A stretch of DNA of 64,000 nucleotides from Aedes albopictus (taxonomy: Eukaryota > Arthropoda > Insecta > Diptera > Culicidae), in NCBI RefSeq assembly GCF_035046485.1, contig NC_085138.1:271727694-271791693 (forward strand), in the 5' to 3' direction. How positions within the stretch are numbered: the first letter of the stretch is position 1; the number at the start of each line of letters is the position of its first letter. Under the pieces are notes generated by a model. It was given only the letters and a program-made list of their open reading frames with translations. It made no database searches and was not told where the DNA came from. Positions 46,042 through 57,201 of this stretch are shown in pieces. The translations under genes and the position numbers were made by a program.

Positions 46042-46464
46042 ACCGTAATATGGGGGGAAACTGATCACTTTTCTTCTATTCTTGTCAATAAAATCAGGTA
46101 CAATGCATATGAATCCAAACAAACAGTTTTAACACATGTACTGAGTGGATCTTTATCAAGCTTCGTAAACGAAATTTTTACAGGAAACAGCTACATTTTG
46201 TAAAAAAAATGTTCAAATGGTCAGATTTCAATACGGGGTGAAGTTGATCAACCAATGACATAACATTCTAAGAATGGAAAAACTAAATTTGATAATGCTG
46301 AATCTGAATAAGTTCTTAAAATTCGTACAACTGGTGTATTGTGTATATTAAAAATGTATATTCACACAATTTACGTCAAAAGTTCTTCCATTGAAGCAGA
46401 ATTCTAGCTACATACCATAGTGATCAACTCCACCCCGCTGATCAACTATCCCCCAGATTACGGT
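46042..46464. mobile_element. MITE-like element (ACCGTAATATGGGGG ends)
   Basis: The left end ACCGTAATATGGGGGG..ACTGATCA pairs with the right end TGATCAACTATCCCCCAGATTACGGT. TA follows the right end. The left flank is CA, perhaps a mutated TA. Confidence 0.65.
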
Positions 46465-46570
46465 ATCGAAAAATATGCAACCACTTCGGTTGCTGGGGCT
46501 GTATTCCTTCTGAACGATATAAGAGTCCTATAAATACAAATTAAAATTAGGAAAATATGCACAAGCTAAG

Positions 46571-46726
46571 GCGCCGTTCACAAATTACGTAACGCTCTAG
46601 GGTACGGCCGAGCGTTACGGCCCATACAAAAATGTTATGATTTTCATACAAAATAGCGTTACGGAGGGGGGAGGGGGGGTCAAAAAATCTCCGATTTTAG
46701 CGTTACGTAATAAATGGATGCTGCCT
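46571..46726. mobile_element. Harbinger-like MITE (TAA duplication)
   Basis: GGCGCCGTTCACAAATTACGTAACGC at the left mirrors GCGTTACGTAATAAATGG..GCC at the right. TAA flanks both ends. Internally there are AGCGTTACGG boxes. Confidence 0.6.
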
Positions 46727-46789
46727 AAGATCGAACATGCAACAGAAAAATAAAACTGATAACAGAATCCTGGGAGCAGCTACGGGCTA

Positions 46790-47050
46790 AATTCTGTGGG
46801 GAAATCCAAGAGGAATATCGGAAAACCACGAAAACTATCGATAAAAATCCCGAGATAAACGGTTGGAAAGCTATCTCGGAAAATCACCAAAGTGACATTC
46901 GTGAAGGAACTTTGAATAATTTTGGATGGATCTTCAGGGGGAATTGAGCGTAAATATCGGAAGGTACTCCAACATATCTCGTGAAAAACTTTTGCATGTA
47001 TCCAGGAACTCTGGTAAAAATCCCAGGAACAGCTCGAAAATCGTTAAAGA
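46790..47050 (+). repeat. Decayed 12/24-bp minisatellite relic
   Basis: Degenerate GGAA..TCC.. rhythm: GGGGAAATCCAAGAGGAATATCGG, GAAAATCACC..GTGAAGGAACTTTG, CCAGGAACTCTGGTAAAAATCCCAGGAAC. Confidence 0.45.
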
Positions 47051-47103
47051 TGTTTGCTTAATTTTTGGGGATATTTTTGTATAGGAAATCGCGCCACTTG
47101 GGC

Positions 47104-47272
47104 GGTGGCTTCTATTTTCGTCTGTTTTCCGCTATAATTCAGTCAAATTTGAACCAATTGACACAATTTTTGGAATGCGGTGAGATATTTATAGTATCTA
47201 CTCGTGTACAACATTTCAAGTCAATTGGTTCAAAATTGACTGAGTTATAGTGAAAAACAGACGAATATAGAA
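47104..47272. mobile_element. MITE-like inverted-repeat element
   Basis: GGCTTCTATTTTCGTCTGTTTTCCGCTATAATTCAGTCAA at the left is mirrored at the right with few changes, continuing into AACCAATTGAC. Non-coding, ~170 bp. Confidence 0.7.
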
Positions 47273-47403
47273 GCCGATACTAGTTTTTGAAGAATATATA
47301 TTTTTTGAAAATTTGGGTCATTAAAGTTTTAAATTTTTCCTGGAAAAACCTGGAATACTCAAGGAATTCTATTTTGAGTTATGATTAGACACTCTGTTTT
47401 AGG

Positions 47404-47860
47404 ATGCCACTAGGTTATCTCGAAGGAAGAGTTTCTGATCCCAGGGATGTTTTTCATCTCGGATTAGCAGTGTCTCTTAAATTATTTTTGGAGTTTCCTT
47501 GGGGATTCTTTCAGGAATCCCAACCAGGAATCGGAATTCAAACCAGTTTCTTGAAATTCCCCCAAGAGTTGCTTTTTCGATTCATCAAAATGTTTCTTCC
47601 GAATTTCATACAAATGTTCCTCCGCTTCTTCAGAGTTTTCTACGGCAATTCTTGTAAGATGTTTTTTTAGATCCCTCTAGGTATTCTTTCTGAACATCCT
47701 TCAGAAGTTCCTTTTGGGGCTCCTCCGACACATTTTTCAGTGATTTCTTCAAAAGTTCTATGAGTTGCTTCTGGTAATTTTCCAGGATTTTGTTTGGAAG
47801 TCATCCCAAAATTTCTTTGTGGGATTCATGAACGAGTTCTATCTCATATATGTGCAGCAG
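47404..47860. repeat. Decayed 12/24-bp minisatellite relic
   Basis: TTTCCTTGGGGATTCTTTCAGGAATCC, GGTATTCTTTCTGAACATCCTTCAGAAGTTCC and TTGTGGGATTCATGAACGAGTTC keep the TTCC/GGAA rhythm of the reverse-complement unit. Confidence 0.5.
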
Positions 47861-48510
47861 AAGCTCCTTCTGGAACTGACTTTTTATGCCTTGGATCGAA
47901 GTGTGCGGTGCTAGAAAGTGGACGCAAAATTTTCTCGGAGCCTCATTTTTGCCCCGTTCAAAATCAAAATAAAATACGAAATTCGGACAACCAAACTTTC
48001 TGCTGCTGGAGCAACTATTGGAGTTTTTATGACTGCGAAGCTGTCAGATGAAGGAGAAAGCTTGTACATATTTTTGGATAGTATGGTCCCTCTACCTAAG
48101 GTAAACAGTGCGATTCTGTTGACTAGAATAGGACCAATTCCTTGTCCAGTAATGGTCGACGATAAGGAAAAAAGGAGAAGGAAGATTCTAGTGCTGCCAC
48201 GTTCGTCCGGAGGTTCGTCCTGAAAAAGATGCGGTTAAAGGAGGAAATTTGTCAAAAGATGATGGGCAACGAAGAGCTCAAGATGGTCGTGATGGATTGG
48301 ATAAGCGAGTGAAAGTCAGATGGATCATCGTGAATGTGAACATTGCCGGGGCAGTTTATCCCGGCGCGGTTGCATTCGGCAGAAACTTCCAGCCCACTCG
48401 TTTGCAGCATATCAAAAAGGAATGGTTCATGCAAAGCAGATCAATACAAGTGCAACGCAACGCTCAGAGCCAGTGGACTACGCGAAACTATGTGAGGTCT
48501 TTCTGATTAC
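47861..48510 (+). other. Unidentified GC-richer island, possibly a broken coding sequence
   Basis: Two overlapping open frames (47918-48223 and 48249-48506) show a coding-like composition. The first contains KLSAAGATIGVFMTAKLSDE and a basic KEKRRRKILVLP end. The second contains RWIIVNVNIAGAVYPGAVAF. I do not recognise either. It could be a decayed retrogene or transposon protein inserted in the minisatellite relic. Confidence 0.3.
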
Positions 48511-48779
48511 TCTATATTGTTATATAGCTACACATAAGTTGAAAATTCGCTATTTTCAACATCCTTTCATCTATTGGAAGCTGCTTCAGTTCTAGGCTCT
48601 TTCTAAGTTGATGAAAGGTTTTATAAATGCTTGCAAGGACTTGGTCAGGTGTGTGGAGCTGAGTGGGTCTATGACATTGTAGATAGTAGCGACATAAGCA
48701 ATGGTAATGGATATATTCAACTTTGCAACTCCATCCAAGATTTGTGCAAGTATTCATGATATGCTATACTAGCAGACGT

Positions 48780-49500
48780 TCCTTCTGGAACTTAAATTTT
48801 GATTACTTTTAAGAGATTTTGCTAGAATCCATCTTTATTCGTTTTGGAATTTCTCCTAGATTTCTTGCTTCGTTTCTACCAAAAGTTCATTCTGGGAATC
48901 CTCCAGGAGTTTATTCCAGGAATCTTTCAGGGTTTGCTTCGGAGAAACCTCCAGCAGTTGCTTCTGTGATTTTTTCAGAGGTTATTGTTTTGAGAATCCT
49001 TCACGAGTTTCTCTGTTAAACCTCCAGAAGTTCCTTCTGAGAATCCTCCCAGTCACGGTTCCTTATAGAAATATTACAGAGGTTTTAACTGGAAATCCTT
49101 CAGAAAATTATCCAGTAGTTTGTCGTCCAAATCCTTTATAAGTAGTTGCTTGTGTCAATCCTGTAGAAGTTCTTTTGAAAAAGTTTCTTTTTACTGAATT
49201 ATTATCAATAGTTTCTTGTGGGAAACCTTCAGAATTGATGGGATACCTTCCAAAGTTTATAGTGAAATCCCTAGATCGAATTCCTGCAGGAATTTCCATG
49301 GATCTCATGGATCTCTGATTAAATACCTATCCCTAATGGGACTAATTCCTAACAAACTAAACTCCTAAATTCCATAAATAAATTTCTTAGAGTTTCCTGG
49401 AGGAATTCTCAGAAAAAAATCCATTAAGGAATCTACAGAAGGCATACAAGGTGGAATCCCTAGCAAGAGTTACTTAAGAAATCCAAGAAGGCATTTATGT
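48780..49500. repeat. Decayed 12/24-bp minisatellite relic
   Basis: GGGAATCCTCCAGGAGTTTATTCCAGGAATCTTTCAGG, CCTCCAGAAGTTCCTTCTGAGAATCC and AATTCCTGCAGGAATTTCC are the clearest traces of the unit here. Confidence 0.6.
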
Positions 49501-49505
49501 AGTAC

Positions 49506-49773
49506 ACTGAAGTTTTTGTACCGCGTAAAAAAAACCCGCGTGAAAAAACCGCGTTATTTCAAATATCGTCGTAAAAAAAAACCGCGTTATTTCAAAAACC
49601 GTCGTAAAAAAAACCGCGTTATTTCAAAAAAACGTCGTACAAAAGTCAAAAAAATCAAGTTACGTTGGATGTAATCCTGACTATTTTGCGCGTGTTTTTG
49701 AAAAACTCGTTTTTTTACGACGGGTTTTGAAATAACGCGGTTTTTTTTTTTACGCGGTAAAAAAAACTTCAGT
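49506..49773. mobile_element. TA-flanked MITE with internal CCGCGTTATTTCAAA repeats
   Basis: CACTGAAGTTTTTGTACCGCG at the left mirrors the right end CGCGGTAAAAAAAACTTCAGTG. TA lies on both sides. Inside the left half AAACCGCGTTATTTCAAA..CGTCGT repeats about three times with a ~35-bp period. Confidence 0.75.
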
Positions 49774-49856
49774 GTAATCGAAAGAAAAAAATCCTGGATG
49801 GAAATTCTGGATAAATATTCTTTAAGAATCTCCCGAAGGAGCTCCTGGACGAATAC

Positions 49857-50095
49857 CCGTGGCACAGTGCTTCACACGTGTACTTCATAAGGGGATGGTC
49901 ATGGGTTCGATCCCAGCTCCGGCACTGGCAATTTTTCGTCAGTTGCTCTTCCCCTCGAAAGCGGCTGGCACAGACTCTCTTCTAAACTAAATAGCTCTAA
50001 CGGACCCGAAAAGTTGGATATCGGTAAACAGTAACTTATAATGGACCCTCAGTCGGACTGAAAAAGGAAATATGTCATCAACATCATCGTGTTCA
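49857..50095 (+). mobile_element. tRNA-derived SINE
   Basis: B box GGTTCGATCCC at 49904-49914 is preceded by an A-box-like GTGGCACAGTGC at 49858. After the tRNA-like head comes a ~150-bp body with CCCCTCGAAAGCGGCTGGCAC and CTCAGTCGGACTGAAAAAG, then a CATCAACATCATC tail. It sits in decayed minisatellite (CTCCTGGACGAATAC just before). Confidence 0.6.
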
Positions 50096-50444
50096 TCTTT
50101 CTATCATGGATAGAGTAGAAAGTGAAAGTAGGACACAGCAAACCAGTTCGATATAGTAGAATTAGAATAGAATACATATAGGTGTTGTAGAAAGAGTAAC
50201 TGCAGCTGTCAATTGTAATCGGGTCACGTAGTGTCCAAGTGCACAATAGAATAGTACATAGGCGCCAACTTAGGGGGGGCAAGCATGGTTTTGCCCCCCC
50301 CCCCCATATTTGACAAATCTCAAGAAGCAAGCTTCAAACAACAGTGCATTTTATTATTCTGTTCTTGCTCACTTGTAATAAGCTTAAAATAAGAAGATCT
50401 GGTGCGCTGGTTTTTTTTACGAAGAGATTTGTGCCCTCGAAACC

Positions 50445-51551
50445 CCTGGGCTTGGATTATATCTTCCAGGAAGCTTTGATTTCAGGCATGTGGTCGATGT
50501 GCTTTGCAGTAATGATTAGAATAGCTGAATGTATAATCAATGGCAAACAATTCCGTAAAAATCAGATCTTCAAATCATCTGATATAGTTATACTGATCAT
50601 GCTGCTGCATAGTATATCGAACATCTGTCGAAGTCATTTATGTGCCGGGAAAATATAATTCCAAGTTGGAGAGAATATTACAAACTGAGGGAGGGTAATA
50701 GGCCCAGTCAGACCCCAGAATGGGCAATGTGGGTTAGTGTGTGGGAATGCCATTGAAGGTTTGTAATATTCTCCGAGGCTTTCGAAATCCAACAGGGCGC
50801 GTTCCCGGGTTGCGGATAGGGGAAAAAGGGATATTTTTCGCATTTGTACTGTAATCAGCCAATGTGATATTATCTCCTATGGTGTTGTAGTGCGAATAAA
50901 TGATCTCATTTTATGGGAATTCGAACCTTGTAATGTATTGTTTATAATCTTCAATTTTCTAAGCTTGGCAAGGTTTTGAAGACAAGCATGCGATGAGAGA
51001 ATTGCCTAATAGTAAAGTCACATCACCAAAGCTTTTACATATGCAAATGCTATCCGACCCCATGGATGTCTAGCATTTAATATGTATGGCAATGACTGAT
51101 TCTTACCTAGCAGGGGTACTACAAGACCACGCGGACAATTCGATTAAAGGCTTAATTGAGGATAATATATTTTCCAGAACTGAAAGAACATTTTTTCCGG
51201 GGTGACTGGCGAGTCGGAGAGGGTGGAAGTTTCCGTTTGTTATAATTGACAAAATAAACAATCAGGTTTTTTCTTTCTATGACTTGCTTGGCATTTTGTG
51301 GATTATTGTTTTTTGGTTTTGGAAGGTATGCGATTCACTATTGAGCCTTAAAATTTTTTTGCATCTGAATAGCATTGATATTGTCAAGTCTGTACCAACA
51401 CCCTAATCCCACACCAAAATACCCTTTTCCTATCCCATGGCGTTTATGTGGTCAGCAAAGACTATTCAATCATTACCCCTCCTTATCATCGGCTTTGAAT
51501 TGACTTGCGCTCTCATTGCCCCACCAAATGCTGCGAAATGAAAATGAAAAT
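50445..51551 (+). mobile_element. 5'-truncated LINE 3' end with 24-bp target duplication
   Basis: GAAGAGATTTGTGCCCTCGA (plus AACC) at 50421-50444 is repeated at 51552-51575. The 3' end is a GAAATGAAAATGAAAATG tail rather than poly(A). The segment is 1107 bp without RT motifs, so it is mainly 3' UTR. It contains a perfect 15-bp hairpin, GAGAATATTACAAAC at 50671 and its complement at 50759. Confidence 0.78.
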
Positions 51552-51899
51552 GAAGAGATTTGTGCCCTCGAAACCGTGAGTAGGTGCCAAAGTCTGCCAT
51601 TGTGGCGGCCATTTTGTGATTCTAACAAGTCTGTCCTTAAGAATGCAATTAAATCATTTGATTTTTTAGTTATTAAAAATATGGTTAAATTAATACACCT
51701 AAAAAAATCTACACAGCATGCAATTCTGATGTTTCAATAGGACGCAGCGATTACATTGAACTCAATTAAAAATCTTTATTTTCGATAAAAAAAAACTCCA
51801 CATCATTTGAGAATGTACTGTTCCAGAAATGCTCTATTTTTTGGTCAAACTTTGACGCTCTTCTTGAAATTAAAACATAAATAAAATTTAAATAGGGTC

Positions 51900-52115
51900 T
51901 GGGACCATTTCGGCAGGATCACCTGTTTTAGGCACTTGCTACTTTACAGTAGCAATATTTAACTTGTTGATTTGATTTTTAGAAAACGATAAGATACGCA
52001 CAGTATATAGCCTTGTACAAAAATGTATATCAATTGATTTGAAATTGACTGAGTTACAGCATCAAGTGCTCAAAATAGATGATTCTGCCCAAATGCTCCC
52101 AAACTCTACCATAGA
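51900..52115. mobile_element. MITE-like inverted-repeat element
   Basis: GGGACCATTTCGGCAGGATCACCTGTTTT..GCACTTG at the left pairs with CAAGTGCTCAAAATAGATGATTCTGCCCAAATG at the right (about 80% by eye). Confidence 0.5.
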
Positions 52116-52439
52116 TTAGCTGCAAAACATCAAAATTAAAAAAAAACATTGTGCATCACAAAGTAGTACAAAATACTCATATTTGAGAAAAATGTTAGTT
52201 ATTTAAAATAAATGTTGGTAATATAAACCTTCCTAAAAATTGTATGTTCTTGATCATTTACATCGTGCAAACCAAGCATTCCAAATGGACACCCTTATTT
52301 ACCGCAAATCCAATTGTGCCTATGTTCAAAAACTACCTTCTGATTTTTTCCAATATAGCCAGAGGATGATGCAATTCGTATGCATCCACTCTAAAGAATA
52401 TTAAGTTCAAGGGCGTTCAGTTTTAAAACAGTAAAAGAC

Positions 52440-53000
52440 TGTCAGCGTTCGTAAACTTTTTTTTTGTTTTCAGAAATTTCCAATTTCATTTGTGTCGACA
52501 CGGCGCCTCTTATCCGTTATTCTGTACCTGACGTTCATGTTGCTTGCTAATTTCCTTCACAAACAATTCGCAACAGACAGAGTTGGCTGCTGCGGAGTAA
52601 AAGCGAACTCTGATGACGTACGTTAGCGACGTTGGTGACTATCTCGAGCGGGTGCGCGTATGATGGCATCCCGTCGTAGGCAATTTTGTAGTCAGTTGAA
52701 GACACACCACCTTTCAAAGCCGTTGTTGGTAGAATGCGTATTTATTTTGCTCATTTTGCACTTTCTCACGAGGGGCAGATTTCTGATGTGGCTGACAACG
52801 ACATTAGTAAAAATACGTTTGCTATTAATAGCGCCGTTTTGTTTATCGCGAAACGAATTGTTTACAAGCTATGGACTCGCCCGCCGTATCAGTTGGCTAC
52901 ACTTTAATTCATCTCAATACATTGATTAGATCGCAATTTTTGATGAGATCAGAGGTACAATGAATTCTGCTGTCACGGGTTGCAATTTTGTATTTTTTTT
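52440..53000. other. Unidentified GC-richer segment
   Basis: Starts after a long T-rich acceptor-like tract (TTTTTGTTTTCAG at ~52473). Includes an 89-codon open frame at 52660 with hydrophobic stretches. No motif recognised. It could be an old element. Confidence 0.25.
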
Positions 53001-53253
53001 ATTCTTTATATGTTAAATTGATAAACTGACATACATTCTCATTTGATGATGTTATTAAAAATATTGATCTTGCTGCAAAATGTTTTTATATACACAAATA
53101 GGTAATTTTTATTACTATTTTGTATACTTTTTATATTTATGTTTTATACTATTTATTGTTTTATGGTTGACAGGATTATTGCTTCATTTTAGTAAAAAAC
53201 GATGTTATAGTCAATTTTAGTTACTAGGATTGGAGTGAGAATGATATTTTGTT

Positions 53254-53550
53254 CTATGTAATACCAAACAATTCATTTGAGTCGTTGCAGTTCACCTTTC
53301 TGTTCTTTATTCTTTCCAAAATCAGTCTTCCGTATTCAAAACGTTTATGACAATCGTAATAATTAACAGAAAACATAACACAACAGAGAAGGTCGTTTAA
53401 ATGTCGAACCGCAGAGGAAACTTTATCCCGGCGTTCAGCGAAGCGGACAAAATCTCCCAGAAAAATTATAGGGTAAGGTAGTGCAAGGTGCATCGTTTGC
53501 ACCATATGCAATGAATTTGTATTATAGTTATCTGATACTTCAAGATCCAC
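53254..53550 (-). other. Unidentified 98-codon open frame
   Basis: The minus-strand frame contains FVRFAERRDKVSSAVRHLND, then LLCCVMFSVNYYDCHKRFEY and a Lys/Asn-rich end. The composition is plausible for protein and its length is above chance for such AT-rich DNA, but no family is recognised and no supporting splice structure is seen. Confidence 0.25.
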
Positions 53551-53894
53551 CCTCCACCCTCATATTTGGATTGACTTCCTAAAAGAAGTCATTGATCAAT
53601 TCAAAGCTCAGTTCCTATCGATTTAGCTCACCGGTGATCACAAGGATAGATATTAATCGGCGAGCTCGTTCCATGTTATTTCTTGTATTTCACGGTTTAT
53701 TCTTTTACTAAATAAAAACTTTTTTTGTGTTTACTCAACATTGAACATTGGCGGATATTATCGATTTACTTTGTGTTTCACGTTTGTTTTCATTCATTTA
53801 GTTCAACATCATGATAACATTAATAATGCTTTCGATGACGTGCCTTTCAATGTCATATTGAAAGTCGTATGACGTCACAAGCTACGCCCAATGA

Positions 53895-54075
53895 GCTGTA
53901 GGCTCTCTTTACGCTTATGCGTTTTACAGTGCCCTTTTCAGGGCACTGTTTAAACCCGTTGTGGTATGGGCTATGAGCTCTCGTTGCGCTTATGCGTTCA
54001 TTCCCTCTTCTAGGGCACCCCCTCCTATTCCATCACCTTTCCCTTTCGTCATTCCCATCCCTTGTCCCATTCTCC
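53895..54075 (+). mobile_element. Probable LINE 3' UTR remnant
   Basis: A C/T-rich run with CCCTTTCGTCATTCCCATCCCTTGTCCCATT resembles 3' ends of Aedes non-LTR elements. A CAGTGCCC..GGGCACTG hairpin lies at 53927-53948. Confidence 0.35.
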
Positions 54076-54855
54076 TTCAGGTAACACAAGTTTACAAAAT
54101 AAAACGAAAGTCGTGAACTTCTGTCAACGACCAAAATTTTTGAAGCACAATTTAGTGCTGATTTCGAAACCGACCTTCAAAATTTTTGAAGTAGAACAGT
54201 TTTTGAGTTTTGTCTCAATATCGAGTTTTGCAACTTTTCAAAATATGTAATTTACTAAAATTCAAATATATTGCGTTTTGTTCAACCAATTTTAAATCTT
54301 TTTCCATAAATTAAAAGCAGAATACAATACCATTCGATCATCTGAACACAGGTTTTGCGTCAGATTGATGAAATTCAAGATATTGGCGAGTTTTAGGGAC
54401 GATCTTCTCAAATTTTAGCAAAATTCCCAAAAATTTTTGAAGAAATGTATTTTTTTCAATAAGAAAAAACCAACTTAAAAATTCTCTCTCGACGTTTATT
54501 TGGCATATCATATGTAGGCGAGTTACAGTAAAAATTTCAGATCAATCGGAGCATTGATTACGGTGAATGAGATGTTTGAAGTGAGCGACTTTGCTTAAAA
54601 TTAGAACAAAAATCGATTTCAAATCATCAACCTTGTATGGAAAGTCGAAAAAATTTCCGCTCTACTGTAATTTTTTTCTTTCGCGTTTTCGAACTCAGGT
54701 CATGATTCTACACCAAAAATGATCATCAGCTTACCGAGTTCAAAAATGCTGTAAACTAGTGTAATTGATGAAATAGGCTTATATGTATGGCGATGGCACA
54801 AATGTCCCAAATGAAGGATAACGTGCCTCTGGAGCCGGCCTTTTGATACCTGATA

Positions 54856-55070
54856 CCGTAAACCGGGGTCAAATTGATCTCCGGGTTGAAATTGATCAGT
54901 CGTTTTTCAAGAAGATAAAGCATTTTTTTCAATAGTTTGCTTACAAATAGCATGAAGTATCAGATTCCAACAGCACGTTTAGCATCGAAAATTATTGAAA
55001 ATATGCTTTTTCTAATCCAAAAACGTTTGATCAATTTCGACCCGAAGATCAATTTGACCCCGGTTTACGG
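54856..55070. mobile_element. TA-flanked MITE (CCGTAAACCGGGGTCAAATTGATC ends)
   Basis: The ends are inverted repeats over ~40 bp, TA flanks both sides (54854-54855 and 55071-55072), and the element is 215 bp. Similar in design to 46042-46464. Confidence 0.8.
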
Positions 55071-55649
55071 TACCTACATGATACGTTTTGTGCGGGGGTG
55101 AATCTTTTTTGACCGCAGTTTCTTCTGCGTCCATAGTAGAGACGACTTCCACTGATGTTGCACCTTCGTATTACACGGCTCATATTGTTACCAGTCGTTA
55201 GCAATAACCGATCTACACGCAGAGCCGTGGTCCAATAGCGTCCTTGGTAAGCACCCAGATTAGCGACGCACATTAATTGGACATTATTATTCAACAAAAT
55301 GTGTAGTTATGCTTTTTTTCCAAAGTTTTTTAAAAAGTTGGATTTTGGTGTTAGAAAAAAAACAAATGCTTTTTAGTACTTTTAATTGGAATCGTCCAAA
55401 ATTTTTTTTGCAACTTCTCATCGTAATAGGCCATTTTACCCCACGCAAATCTGCCAGGAAAAGGCCTACTTTCCCACACCAGATTAACAGTGCTGTTATG
55501 GTTTATTACAGCACTGATTTGCGTTGCGTAATGCACCATTACAACACTGTTTTCAATTTTGATCAACTTATTGATGCTTTCTGGACGCAGGTTTGAAAAA
55601 TTGTCACAATTGCACAGTATAACCTGCTATGATCAGACTTCCTTAATCC

Positions 55650-55875
55650 TTATGTGGCCAGCAGGGTACCCGGGTACCTTTTTCGATTTCAAATCTCGAT
55701 ATTTTTATGATTATTGAGAGTAGGAAGTTGAAACTGTGCTAGATCTTAGAACTCGTGAATATATATCTATTAATGGGGTTCACCGAATTCCCAAGTGAGG
55801 AGGGGCAGGGGGGAGGTCTTTGATTTTTTTATTACGTGGAATGCCAGCAGGGTACCCGGGTACCCACGAAACTGA
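55650..55875 (+). repeat. Direct repeat of GCCAGCAGGGTACCCGGGTACC
   Basis: CCAGCAGGGTACCCGGGTACC occurs near 55659 and again near 55846, ~187 bp apart. The box is itself palindromic (GGTACCCGGGTACC). The rest of 55071-56350 holds nothing I recognise. Confidence 0.6.
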
Positions 55876-56349
55876 AATAATCATTCCGTCAATTTTTCAC
55901 CGATTTAAAAAAATTTTTGACTCGTTTAACTCAGAAACTCATTATCAATCTTGAAAATATGTGGTTGTGCCGATCTGATGAGTGTAGTTTTCGGAAAATT
56001 CGGATTTGCGGAAGCATGTCATTATACCATATTGAATCCCACGTTGTTGAGCCTAGGATACCGTATAGTGGCCATTGCCAGCCATGGCCCCGCGGGAAGC
56101 CTGATCCGAAGTCGTAGCTACAAAGTCAACACGTTTTATAATCCCAGGCTGGTCAGATACTATATGCTGAAGCAATTTTAGGATGATTGATACCGATATT
56201 GCCACTAACCTACCGAAAATTCCGAGCATTGTTTTGTATAAAAACATAAGCCCGGAAATCCGGATTTCCCGGCACCCACGGTGATCGGACCCGTCTTACC
56301 AAATATTATATCTGTAGATAATGAGTTTGTGAGTTGAATGGGCCATGCT

Positions 56350-56680
56350 GGAATCTCTGAATGCCTTTGTGCAAAAATGTCTAGAGGAACTGCTGCAGGA
56401 ATTTTCGGAAGAATACCTGATGAAAAAACAGGAGACATTATAACGTAACAAGGAATTCTAATGGAATATTCCTGAAGTAGTCGATGAAGAAACTCATAAC
56501 GGAATGCCTGTAAGATTTTGTGGAGAACCACTAGAAGAATTGCTGAATCAATGCTTGGAAGAATTCAACAGATACACAAATTAAAACTTGGAAGAATTCT
56601 TGAAGGAATCCATGAAAAGTTGTTTTTTAAATAAATCTCTGGAGATTTTTTTTAAACAATACTGGAGAAATTTATGAGAG
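56350..56680 (+). repeat. Decayed 12/24-bp minisatellite relic
   Basis: GAGGAACTGCTGCAGGAATTTTCGGAAGAATACCTGATG, GGAATTCTAATGGAATATTCCTG and GGAAGAATTCTTGAAGGAATCC follow the plus-strand unit clearly. Confidence 0.65.
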
Positions 56681-56886
56681 AATTCAAAATTTGCCCGAAG
56701 CTTTCGACAATTAAAAATAATTTCCTCTCCCGCTTCGACTCGACATACATGTGCACAACAGTAATATGTGTTAGATGTTCATCTAATCCCATCCGAAGGA
56801 GATTTAGATTGTGAAAAGAAGATAACCATGTGCGACTGTGCAATCGAGTTCAGTTCTAGGCCTACTGGCGACGGAGATAGTCGAGT

Positions 56887-56960
56887 GACTCCGTGCTTGA
56901 AGGAATAGAAGCACCCGTCTAGCAAATTAGGAGTCGTGAGTTCGAGTCTCACCGGAGTAC
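56887..56960 (+). ncRNA. tRNA-like sequence (pseudogene or SINE head)
   Basis: T arm GTGAG-TTCGAGT-CTCAC at 56936-56952 is perfect. ACTCCG (56888-56893) pairs with CGGAGT (56953-56958) as an acceptor stem, and TGCTT/AAGCA forms a D-like stem. The anticodon stem does not pair properly, so it is unlikely to be a functional tRNA. Confidence 0.5.
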
Positions 56961-57114
56961 GTGGATTTCTTTTCATAATTCAAATCTCAATTTGTTCATC
57001 GAGCACATGTTCCATTGTGCACATGGATGTCAAAGCATTTTCAACAGTGTAATTTTCCACATGGCTTGGTCAGCCAAAGCAAAATCACTAAATTGACATT
57101 TAAAATTTATGATA

Positions 57115-57201
57115 TTCTGGAGGAATTGATGAGGAAATCTAGCGGAAATTTATGGAGCAATCTCTAGAGATAATGATACAATTTCTGAAGGAATTTATAA
57201 G
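57115..57201 (+). repeat. Decayed minisatellite relic interrupted by retroposon copy B
   Basis: TTCTGGAGGAATTGATGAGGAAATC and TTCTGAAGGAATTTATAAG. The last 19 bases are the target duplication of copy B and continue at 58691. Confidence 0.6.

Noticed and set aside
47918..48506. Host gene in the ACSF3 intron
   Set aside because: Two short overlapping frames without a recognisable domain or splice structure, surrounded by decayed minisatellite.
54856..55070. Minus-strand open frame across the 54.9-kb MITE
   Set aside because: It is created by the terminal inverted repeats and has no protein-like motif.
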